DNA of 64,000 nt from JANSWY01 sp965228955. Its GTDB lineage: Bacteria > Bacteroidota > Bacteroidia > Cytophagales > Cyclobacteriaceae. The stretch lies in NCBI GenBank assembly GCA_965228955.1, contig OZ245848.1, positions 1,612,001 to 1,676,000 on the forward strand, given 5' to 3'. How positions within the stretch are numbered: the stretch's first letter is position 1; each line of letters opens with the position of its first letter. The position numbers were made by a program, and so were the translations under genes. The notes under the pieces were generated by a model, which was not told the origin of the DNA, made no database searches, and worked only from the letters and a program-made list of their open reading frames with translations. Below, piece by piece: positions 38,169 to 46,056 of this stretch.

Positions 38169-38187
38169 ATATACTATTATAGTATAT
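38169..38187. promoter_or_regulatory. Perfect 19-bp palindrome in the operon leader
   Basis: ATATACTATTATAGTATAT reads as two perfect 9-bp arms around one central base. It lies 52 bp before ATG 38239. It could be an operator for a dimeric regulator or, given its AT content, a weak hairpin. Confidence 0.4.
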
Positions 38188-38238
38188 TATAAATACTCAC
38201 CGGCTAGGAGCATAATACACTAATTAATAGTTGGCTAA

Positions 38239-40221
38239 ATGGTGCAGAAAATGGCTTATCATGAAAAAAGGGTGTCGCTACTTATTGTAGTAGTGATAGT
38301 AATGTTTTGTCCCCTCTCAAATAACTTATGGGCACAGGACAATGGTTCTATAGGTATCGGAACAGAAACTCCAAATTCCAATGCAGTGCTGGAATTGGTT
38401 TCTCCGGGGAACAACCAGGGTTTACTCGTACCCAGACTAACAACCGCTCAAAGAACAAATACAGATTTTACTTCCAATTTAAGCGACCTGGAAAATGGTT
38501 TGCTGGTATTTGATACTGATCAAAATGCATTTTTCTTTTGGATGACAAACCAATGGATTGAAGTTGGAAATACTCAGTTCACAGCAGGGAGTGGGATTGA
38601 AATTTCTAATGGAATAATTTCCAATACCGGTGATGATGATGCGGATCCATCCAATGAAATTCAGACCATAAGTATTGTAAATGATTCACTAGTTTTATCA
38701 AACGGTGGAGGATCAGTAGCAATTGATGCAGACAATAGTGATGAAATTCAAAACTTAACTTTCGATGAGGCTACTAATACGCTTTCTATCTCTGACGGTA
38801 ATGATGTTGATTTGAGCACCTGGATATCAGAAAACGACTCTGATTCAACCAATGAAATTCAGGACCTTCAGATTGCTTCAGATATATTGTCAATTACCAA
38901 CAATACCTCTGCAACTGATATTGATCTTTCGGGCTATCTTGACAACACAGATGATCAACAATTAACACTTACTGGAACAGATTTGTCAATTGAATCTGGA
39001 AATACTGTTGATTTATCCACCTTGGTGGATGATTCTGATGCTGACCCTACAAATGAAATTCAGGACCTTTCATTATCAGCCTCAAACACACTGACCATTA
39101 CCGGTAATGCTTCTGCAACCGAAATTGATCTTTCACCCTTTTCTGGTACCAATACAGATAATCAGAGCCTGACCTATGACAATTCAAGCTCCTATACAAT
39201 TAGTATTTCAAATGGTAATACCATCGACATTTCAGACCTGAAAGACGATAACGATGCTGATCCCACTAACGAAATAGAATTACCCTCAACAGCAACTACA
39301 GGAGAAGTATTGGTTTATGATGGTTCGAGCTGGGTAGCGGGCACAGATAATGTGGATGATGCAGATAATGACGCAACAAACGAAATAGAACTTCCTTCAA
39401 CAGCCACTACAGGTGATATTTTAGTTTACGATGGTGCAAATTGGGTAGCAGGAACAGACAATGTTGATGATGCAGATAATGACGCCACAAACGAGATTGA
39501 GTTGCCGGCAACAGCTGATAACGGTGATGTTTTAACATATGCAAGAGGAGTTTGGATTGCCGGAACAGATGATGTAAACGACGCAGATAGCGACCCTACT
39601 AATGAAATAGAACTGCCCTCAACTGCAACTACAGGGGATATCTTAGTATATGATGGAGCTAATTGGGTTGCGGGAACCGATAATGTAAACGATGCAGATT
39701 CTGATGCAAGTAACGAGCTTCAGGGATTAAGCTATAACGCTACTACCAATGCATTGTCAATATCAACTTCCGGTAGCGCTTCAGTAAATTTGAGTGAATT
39801 AGATGATACATTTTCAAGCCCTTGGAGCGATGATGGGAGTACGGTTACATACTCCGGGGATTACGCTACGGCCAATAACTTCGTAGCAAGACCAAACTCA
39901 GAGATAATCTCTATTTCAAGTGGTAGTAATACGATTACGAGAGATCAAATAAAATTTAGTAAGATCATCCAAATTAAAGGTGCTGATGCAGCAAACGTCA
40001 GGGCAATCGAACCTGGTGTGGATGGTCAACAATTGATATGTATAGTAGTTGATACACAAGCGATATTTGTAAACCAGGATAGCGGAGCGGGTACTAGCCA
40101 AATTATATTGTCCGCTAATTCTCATACTTTGGGAGCTGGAAGTACAATTCACTTAGTGTATAATGAAGCCTTAGGTGGATGGCTGGAAATAAGCTATTCG
40201 ATCGCGGCTGGAAGAGGATAA
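38239..40221 (+). CDS. Secreted tail-fibre-like repeat protein (paralogue 1)
   Basis: 660 residues with a signal peptide (cleavage near LWAQD). The N-terminal module (GSIGIGTETPNSNAVLEL, GLLVPRLTTAQRT, GLLVFDTDQNAFFFW) is a widespread head of Bacteroidota surface repeat proteins. The middle is built of short Asp/Asn-rich repeats, including four units of about 39 residues with NEIELPSTATTGDILVYDG (about 39270-39690). The C-terminal domain (about 570-655, GVDGQQLICIVV, LGAGSTIHLVYN) resembles the terminal domain of phage-type tail fibres. There is no T9SS sorting domain. It is the first of four genes with the type B CTD protein and a PorP/SprF protein, so it may be assembled on the cell surface with them. 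Confidence 0.8.
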   Translation: MVQKMAYHEKRVSLLIVVVIVMFCPLSNNLWAQDNGSIGIGTETPNSNAVLELVSPGNNQGLLVPRLTTAQRTNTDFTSNLSDLENGLLVFDTDQNAFFFWMTNQWIEVGNTQFTAGSGIEISNGIISNTGDDDADPSNEIQTISIVNDSLVLSNGGGSVAIDADNSDEIQNLTFDEATNTLSISDGNDVDLSTWISENDSDSTNEIQDLQIASDILSITNNTSATDIDLSGYLDNTDDQQLTLTGTDLSIESGNTVDLSTLVDDSDADPTNEIQDLSLSASNTLTITGNASATEIDLSPFSGTNTDNQSLTYDNSSSYTISISNGNTIDISDLKDDNDADPTNEIELPSTATTGEVLVYDGSSWVAGTDNVDDADNDATNEIELPSTATTGDILVYDGANWVAGTDNVDDADNDATNEIELPATADNGDVLTYARGVWIAGTDDVNDADSDPTNEIELPSTATTGDILVYDGANWVAGTDNVNDADSDASNELQGLSYNATTNALSISTSGSASVNLSELDDTFSSPWSDDGSTVTYSGDYATANNFVARPNSEIISISSGSNTITRDQIKFSKIIQIKGADAANVRAIEPGVDGQQLICIVVDTQAIFVNQDSGAGTSQIILSANSHTLGAGSTIHLVYNEALGGWLEISYSIAAGRG

Positions 40222-40249
40222 CACATTTTAACAACTTTAATTTAAAATC

Positions 40250-41941
40250 ATGAAATCTGCCAGGCAATTAATTTTGCTAATACCTATGTTGTTTGTAGCT
40301 ATGTCACTTTCTGCACAACAGGGGTCAATTGGAATGGGGACTGAAACCCCCAACTCCAATGCTGTCCTGGAACTAGTTTCCCCAAATAACAATCAAGGGC
40401 TTCTTGTGCCAAGGATGACCACAGCTCAGAGAACTGACGTCACATTTACAGCTAATCTATCAGCAGTAGAAAATAGTCTGCTTGTATATGATACAGATTT
40501 GAATCAATTCTTTTTTTGGGTAAACGATGATTGGATGACTTTCTCTCAAGCATCGAATACACAGAACTTGTCATTTGATGATCAAACATTTCAATTGAGC
40601 ATTGAAAACGGAAACTCTGTTGATCTTTCTGTCTTTATTGATGAGTACGATTCAGATTCCACAAATGAATTGCAGACGATCACCTATTCAAATGATACAC
40701 TCTTTTTATCAGGTGATGGAGGGTCGATAGGAATTGATACAAGCAGTACGAATGAGATTCAAGACCTCTCATTAAGTGGAACTACTTTGACGATTACAAA
40801 TAACACGTCAGCAACAGCTATTGATTTAAGTTCAATAGATACAGATACTGATGAACAAACTCTTTCTTATGATAGTGCTAGTTCCACGCTTTCAATATCA
40901 AATGGAAATTCAGTGGAGTTGAGTGATTTAATCGCAACAGTAGATGGAGATTCTACAAATGAAATTCAAAGCCTGACATTTGATGAAGCAACAAGCACAC
41001 TTTCCATTTCCGATGGGAACAATGTTGATTTAAGTACCTGGATTTCAGAAAATGATTCAGATTCAACTAATGAGATACAAGATCTTCAAATAGCTTCTGA
41101 TATATTATCTATTACAAACAATACATCAGCTACAAATATTGATCTGACTGGGTATCTTGATAATACTGATGAGCAGACACTCTCATTATCAGGAACGGAT
41201 TTATCAATTACAGATGGAAACTCCGTAAGTCTGGCTAATTTTTCTCCAAGGTGGTCTATATCTAGTAGCCTGCTTTTTTATAACTCTGGCAATGTAGGAA
41301 TTGGAACAAGCGTACCAGATAAACAATTACATCTTTTCAATGGTACAGCAAGTTCATTAATTGAAATCGAAGGCCCCTTTAATACTGCGGGTGAAGGGGC
41401 AGGTGTCAGATTTACCGAAGAGTTTGATACAGATTATGGGTTTGATCTTTTCTATGAATCAAGCACTAATGAATTGAAATTCCGAGCAGTGGAGCTGGAT
41501 GCGGTTACCGTAGATGATATTATTTCCATGGATCGAACTACTGGGGATGTAACAATCACTAATAATATTTTGACTCCACCAAGTGGTACAACCACAACAA
41601 TCTCCGGTTCAAACCAAACCTTAACAGCAATTTCTGAACGAACAGTGATTGTGGAATCTGGCGCGGATGCATCTTCTGTAACAAGAATTTCAGCTGGCCA
41701 GGATGGTCAGGAACTGGTGATAATCGGTGGACCCTCAGGAATTGGGACATTGACTTTCTTTTCATCCGAATCAGGTGATACACCCGCAACGCAAAGAATT
41801 AAATTAGCTGCTTCATCCAGATCAATTGGGGATGGGGATATTCTTACTTTAATGTACGTCTCAGCACTTGGATATTGGATGGAAAAATCATATGCCAATA
41901 ACTTCTGGGATGTTGTAATACTTAGACCTGGAGGAAAATGA
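40250..41941 (+). CDS. Secreted tail-fibre-like repeat protein (paralogue 2)
   Basis: 563 residues with a signal peptide (cleavage near LSAQQ). Head and tail are homologous to the preceding protein (GTETPNSNAVLELVS at the start, GQDGQELVIIGG and DGDILTLMYVSALGYWMEKS at the end), and a stretch of about 45 residues in the middle is almost identical in protein but differs at many synonymous bases. It also carries a NVGIGTSVPDKQLHLFNG segment (about 342-360), typical of fibre-type proteins, but lacks a peptidase S74 chaperone domain and any T9SS sorting signal. The gene starts 28 bp after its paralogue and overlaps the type B CTD gene by 4 bp. Confidence 0.8.
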   Translation: MKSARQLILLIPMLFVAMSLSAQQGSIGMGTETPNSNAVLELVSPNNNQGLLVPRMTTAQRTDVTFTANLSAVENSLLVYDTDLNQFFFWVNDDWMTFSQASNTQNLSFDDQTFQLSIENGNSVDLSVFIDEYDSDSTNELQTITYSNDTLFLSGDGGSIGIDTSSTNEIQDLSLSGTTLTITNNTSATAIDLSSIDTDTDEQTLSYDSASSTLSISNGNSVELSDLIATVDGDSTNEIQSLTFDEATSTLSISDGNNVDLSTWISENDSDSTNEIQDLQIASDILSITNNTSATNIDLTGYLDNTDEQTLSLSGTDLSITDGNSVSLANFSPRWSISSSLLFYNSGNVGIGTSVPDKQLHLFNGTASSLIEIEGPFNTAGEGAGVRFTEEFDTDYGFDLFYESSTNELKFRAVELDAVTVDDIISMDRTTGDVTITNNILTPPSGTTTTISGSNQTLTAISERTVIVESGADASSVTRISAGQDGQELVIIGGPSGIGTLTFFSSESGDTPATQRIKLAASSRSIGDGDILTLMYVSALGYWMEKSYANNFWDVVILRPGGK

Positions 41942-43089
41942 GAAAAATATTAATTACTCTAACATCGCTTTTCTGGGTGATGAGTGTAAATGCTCAGAAC
42001 TTGTATAACGTGAACGGGACATTAAGTATTTCCGAAAATGGGGTGCTGAGTGTGAGCCAGAGTTTCGTAAATGAAGGTACTGTAATCAATAATGGAAGAC
42101 TAGTAATTGGTCAGGATTGGCAAAATGATGGTACTTACAGCAGTGACTCTGAAGGAGATATAGTTCTCAATGGAGAAGAGGAGCAATACATTAATCACAA
42201 CGCTCAAACTTTTAATAACGTGACAATCTCTGGTGGCGATAAAATTTTTGAAGCTGACCTGACAATAGAAGGTGAAATTGATTTTTCTGATGGTAAATTA
42301 TTTTCAGAGAATGGAGCCAGACTAATAGTTGGTCCAAATGCAATCGTCTCAGGAGGATCAGAAACAAGCTACGTCGTTGGATCTCTCTATATATCGTCAG
42401 GATCAAACAGATTCTACCCTGTTGGGACTGAAGAGCTCTACTTGCCAGTGACATTATCTGAAGTTGAGGATACAGAAGCAATTATTGGTGTAATTGCTCA
42501 TGAAGGTCAGGCATCAACTATACTTGATAATACAATCTCCGCGATTAGCCCGGACTATTATTGGGAAACTGACTTGATTGAAGGAACAACGTCAGAGGCT
42601 AAGGTTAGATTGGAATTTAGAAATGCGAACTTCATAGGAGATGTATCTAACATTACAATAGCAGAAACGGATGACCTGGCAAATCAATTTGAAGATCAAA
42701 CCTGGGGAAGTAGAGGAGGAGATCCAGGTGAAGGTTTTGTGGTTTCTAAGGAAAGCTTAGTAGGACCCTATTTTACAATTGCAAGGCTATTTGGCATAGA
42801 GGACCGACCTCCAGTTAATGTTTTGAATTTACTGACACCTAATGGTGACGGTTGGAATGACTTCTTGGAAATTGAAAATATTACTGCGTATCCAGAAGGT
42901 GTGGTTACTATTTTCAATCGTGTCGGTAACAAGCTATATGAAGTAGTTGGTTACGACAATGATGAGATTCGATTTACTGGTGTTTCAAATCAAGGAAATA
43001 CTCAGGAGCTAGCAGAAGGCACTTATTTTTATGTGATAACTGAAAACGGAAAAGAATTAGCAAGTGGATTTTTTGAAATCATAAGATGA
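41938..43089 (+). CDS. Secreted protein with T9SS type B (gliding motility-associated) C-terminal domain
   Basis: 383 residues with a signal peptide (cleavage near VNAQN). The N-terminal half is a repetitive beta structure of the type found in beta-helix or autotransporter-like passengers (NEGTVINNGRLVIGQDWQN). The last 90 residues are a type B CTD: LLTPNGDGWNDFLEIENI, VTIFNRVGNKLYEV and LAEGTYFYVI. Such domains direct export by T9SS and often need a PorP/SprF-family partner encoded next to them, as here (4-bp overlap). It is the only protein of the operon with a recognisable T9SS signal and may anchor the two fibre-like proteins. Confidence 0.92.
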   Translation: MRKILITLTSLFWVMSVNAQNLYNVNGTLSISENGVLSVSQSFVNEGTVINNGRLVIGQDWQNDGTYSSDSEGDIVLNGEEEQYINHNAQTFNNVTISGGDKIFEADLTIEGEIDFSDGKLFSENGARLIVGPNAIVSGGSETSYVVGSLYISSGSNRFYPVGTEELYLPVTLSEVEDTEAIIGVIAHEGQASTILDNTISAISPDYYWETDLIEGTTSEAKVRLEFRNANFIGDVSNITIAETDDLANQFEDQTWGSRGGDPGEGFVVSKESLVGPYFTIARLFGIEDRPPVNVLNLLTPNGDGWNDFLEIENITAYPEGVVTIFNRVGNKLYEVVGYDNDEIRFTGVSNQGNTQELAEGTYFYVITENGKELASGFFEIIR

Positions 43090-43997
43090 TGAGGGTATTT
43101 ATTCTATTAATTGGTGTTTTGGTTTTTATAGTTCCTTTTGACTCCAAAGCACAGTTAGATCCACTTTACAGTCAGTATCAGTTTAATCAATTAATGATAA
43201 ATCCTGCATATGCTGGTGCATATAAGAGAATTAGTTTAGGTGCTAACACAAGAGTACAATGGGCCGGACTGGAAGGGGCTCCTGTCACCAATACTATTAC
43301 CGCGAGTAGCTCAATTGGTAACTCGGTAGGAGTAGGAGCTATGTTGATTGATGACCGACTTGGAATCAACAGGACAACCGAATTCAATGTCTCAGGTGCG
43401 TACTTTATCAATACAGGTCTGAACAGACTTGGTTTTGGAATCCAGGGTGGCCTAGTTAATTATGGATTTGACTTGAGCAAACTGGATGAAGATGTTCTGG
43501 GTGATCCAGAATTAGTTTTGACTAACGAGGATTATACAAAGCCCAATTTTGGAACAGGAATATTCTATTTAGCTCCATCGTATTATGTTGGTTTTTCCAT
43601 TCCAAGAATTCTTGAGGTAAGTCTGGAGGATGGTGTGGAGGAAAGCACTCGATATAAGAGACACTACTATTTCTCAGGAGGTTATGTATTGAATACAAAG
43701 AACTTTGTTGATATCAAACTGAGTTCGTTGCTTAGGGTAGTGAACGGTGGTACATCAATTGATTTAGGAGCTACTTTTATTTTGAGCGATATGATATGGG
43801 CTGGGATTTCATTCAGAAACCTAAATAGCGCAATTCTAACAGGTCAGGTTCAGATAAATGAGCAGTTTAGAGTTGGATATACTTTTGAGTTACCAACAAA
43901 TGATTTAATTAACTCTTCTGTCGGTACTCATGAGCTTATGATCGCTTACGATTTAGCTCCATTGATGGGGCAAACAATTAGTGCAAGATACTTTTAA
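43086..43997 (+). CDS. PorP/SprF family type IX secretion membrane protein
   Basis: 303 residues with a signal peptide (cleavage near SKAQL). It begins DPLYSQYQFNQLMINPAYAGAY, the signature of the PorP/SprF family, and continues as an outer-membrane barrel ending in ARYF. SprF in Flavobacterium johnsoniae is needed for secretion of the type B CTD adhesin SprB; by analogy this protein should serve the cargo encoded just upstream, with which it overlaps by 4 bp. Confidence 0.95.
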   Translation: MMRVFILLIGVLVFIVPFDSKAQLDPLYSQYQFNQLMINPAYAGAYKRISLGANTRVQWAGLEGAPVTNTITASSSIGNSVGVGAMLIDDRLGINRTTEFNVSGAYFINTGLNRLGFGIQGGLVNYGFDLSKLDEDVLGDPELVLTNEDYTKPNFGTGIFYLAPSYYVGFSIPRILEVSLEDGVEESTRYKRHYYFSGGYVLNTKNFVDIKLSSLLRVVNGGTSIDLGATFILSDMIWAGISFRNLNSAILTGQVQINEQFRVGYTFELPTNDLINSSVGTHELMIAYDLAPLMGQTISARYF

Positions 43998-44006
43998 CAA
44001 GAAAAC

Positions 44007-44030
44007 AGGCTGACAATAGAAGGTCAGCCT
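44007..44030. terminator. Hairpin between convergent genes
   Basis: AGGCTGAC and GTCAGCCT form a perfect 8-bp stem with an 8-nt loop 9 bp after the PorP/SprF stop. There is no T run, so it is a weak terminator or an mRNA-end stabilising structure. Confidence 0.5.
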
Positions 44031-44072
44031 GATATTACAGCTTAAACTAATAAATAGAGTAGTTAAATTTTT

Positions 44073-44879
44073 CTAGTAAAGTACTCCTAAAGCCGTTTGG
44101 TCGCTTGAAGTAAATGGTCTGTCACCTTCTGGGCTTCCACATGCCAACATCCATGAATTTGCAGATGGGCCTGTAGGCGTACCAGGTATATAATTTGCTC
44201 CTACACCTCCATCACCTTCATTGTCAGTTGACCCACCACAACTGTAGCTTCTATCCATATAGTCTGTATGGCGGAAACCAATGCAGTGCCCCATTTCATG
44301 AGCGATTGTAGTTGCTATTCCATTAATATTCGACACATTGTCATAATAAGCTCTGGTCATTAAGATCTCGTTATGAGGATTTCCTGATGCAGTTGGGAAT
44401 CCAGCTGAACCAAGAATACCAAAGAACCTGTACCACCAAGGAGAAGCTCTTATTGTCATATCAGCTCCGCTGGAACTGGATACTCTTTGGAAAGTTAATG
44501 TTAAGCTCTCAGCATTGTATCGGGCAATCGCAATATCCGTTGCGTCTACATATCTCTGAGGCATGTTCACATAGACACTGATTACTCTTGGAGTTCCGGT
44601 AACTAAATTGTCCGTTGAATAATGTTCAACATTAGGAACAAGATTCCCTGGACTCATTTTATCAAGGTCGGTCAACGAGATGTGAATATCTTTTTCAATG
44701 ATCAAGGTATTATTGTAAAGTATTACATCCTCGGTGCTGAAACCAAGAGCTTCGATTTTATCAAGTACGGCTTGCGAAACTTCCTGAGCTTGTGGTGCTT
44801 CAGATTCTTCTTGCTGACATGAAAAAAAGGCAATAGAAAAAAGGCAACAGATAGCTGCCCATCTGAGTGATTTATACAT
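44073..44879 (-). CDS. Zinc metallopeptidase lipoprotein (M57-like, HEMGH)
   Basis: 268 residues with a lipoprotein signal (lipobox FFSC near residue 20). The catalytic zinc motif HEMGHCIGFRH has the HExxHxxGxxH form (His194, Glu195, His198, His204). This and the overall layout match the family called dual-action HEIGH metallopeptidases. It should sit at the periplasmic or outer face of the envelope. The gene stands alone. Substrate unknown. Confidence 0.9.
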   Translation of the reverse strand: MYKSLRWAAICCLFSIAFFSCQQEESEAPQAQEVSQAVLDKIEALGFSTEDVILYNNTLIIEKDIHISLTDLDKMSPGNLVPNVEHYSTDNLVTGTPRVISVYVNMPQRYVDATDIAIARYNAESLTLTFQRVSSSSGADMTIRASPWWYRFFGILGSAGFPTASGNPHNEILMTRAYYDNVSNINGIATTIAHEMGHCIGFRHTDYMDRSYSCGGSTDNEGDGGVGANYIPGTPTGPSANSWMLACGSPEGDRPFTSSDQTALGVLY

Positions 44880-45126
44880 AATAAAATATGGTTTGGTTAG
44901 ATTCTAAAAGAAGTGTAATTTTTTATTATTTCAAAATGATTGAATAATATTTTTAAATTCGCAATAGAATGTGTTATCATTTGATAATATGATAATGAAG
45001 TTGATCTTGATTTTAGTTCTGAATTATTTATAACAAATAACGGTATTATATACTTTGAGAACTAAATTCTAAGATTTATCGCGAGAATATTTTTACATTT
45101 GTCTCCAATCCAAATGAAAATTGATA

Positions 45127-45642
45127 ATGAAAAAAATATTATTAGCTATCTCAATGATGGGGATTCTATTTGCTTGTTCAACAACTTCTGAGAATAGCAC
45201 GAAAGTAGAAGGAACTCAGGAAGCTGTTAACACTCAAGGTGAGGCAGGAGATTTTTTAACCTTCGGAACTTCAATTACTTCAGACAATGCAATGCCTGCT
45301 CAAGATTTTTTAAGTTCTTTCAATGATGATTCCACTTTTGTAAAGCTTACTGGCAAAGTGGACGCAGTTTGTCAGAAGAAAGGATGCTGGATGAATATTG
45401 ATCTTGACAATGGAGAAACCATGAAAGTTACTTTCAAGGACTATGGATTTTTTGTTCCAAAGGACATTGCTGGCAAAAAGGTGGTAATAGAAGGTAAGGC
45501 ACTTAGAAAGGTTACTCCAGTCGCTGAATTGAAGCACTATGCTGAAGATGCCGGCAAATCACAAGAAGAGATTGATGCCATCACAGAAGATAAGAAACAA
45601 GTAGTATTTGAAGCAGAGGGAGTTTTAGTTTCTAAAATCTAA
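45127..45642 (+). CDS. DUF4920 lipoprotein
   Basis: 171 residues from ATG 45127. A lipoprotein signal (GILFACS) is followed by an acidic linker and a small OB-like domain with KLTGKVDAVCQKKGCWMNIDL, KVTFKDYGFFVPKDIAGK and VIEGKAL. This matches DUF4920, a Bacteroidota family of unknown role. The two Cys in CQKKGC, followed by WM, could bind metal or form a disulfide. A strong terminator follows. Confidence 0.88.
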   Translation: MKKILLAISMMGILFACSTTSENSTKVEGTQEAVNTQGEAGDFLTFGTSITSDNAMPAQDFLSSFNDDSTFVKLTGKVDAVCQKKGCWMNIDLDNGETMKVTFKDYGFFVPKDIAGKKVVIEGKALRKVTPVAELKHYAEDAGKSQEEIDAITEDKKQVVFEAEGVLVSKI

Positions 45643-45668
45643 CTTATCAAAAATATCAAATTGATATT

Positions 45669-45707
45669 AACCTCAGGAATGATATAATCCTGAGGTTTTC
45701 TTTTTTT
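45669..45707 (+). terminator. Intrinsic terminator
   Basis: AACCTCAGGA pairs perfectly with TCCTGAGGTT around a 9-nt loop, followed by a T-rich run. It ends the DUF4920 transcript. The stop codon of the convergent minus-strand gene lies inside the left arm. Confidence 0.88.
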
Positions 45708-46050
45708 GAAATATTCTTCTGAAGCTGTTTCCTGCCAGCATTCCAAATCCGGCTGCAATTCCTCCTATGATTGCAGATAATATTAACAAGGACGTTACAT
45801 CATTAATCATGGGAATTAGTTCTACAATTTTAGTAGACATAATTGAGTCTGTTTCTGTATCTACCTTCCATGCATAACCTAACCATAGAATTCCTCCTCC
45901 CAGGAATCCACTCACAAAACATCCGAATGCATTTCCTGGAATTAGAGCGGCAATCAAAAAACCAACAAGTACTATATTCCACCAAGGCATGATCGAGGAT
46001 GCAAAAAATGATATGCCTGCTAAAAGTATAATTCTTAATATTAATCTCAT
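45673..46050 (-). CDS. Small multi-pass membrane protein of unknown function
   Basis: 125 residues with four probable membrane helices (about 3-20, 24-40, 43-60, 88-108), Gly-rich, ending in a basic tail (RRIFQKKK). I see no family signature. It lies 6 bp after the penicillin acylase-family gene on the same strand, so the two likely share a transcript. Confidence 0.7.
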   Translation of the reverse strand: MRLILRIILLAGISFFASSIMPWWNIVLVGFLIAALIPGNAFGCFVSGFLGGGILWLGYAWKVDTETDSIMSTKIVELIPMINDVTSLLILSAIIGGIAAGFGMLAGNSFRRIFQKKKTSGLYHS

Positions 46051-46056
46051 GTCCTC

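Noticed and set aside
45080..45100. TTTACATTTGTCTCC before the DUF4920 gene as another regulatory box
   Set aside because: It lacks the CACTTT core and the second box; the match to box 1 needs a gap.
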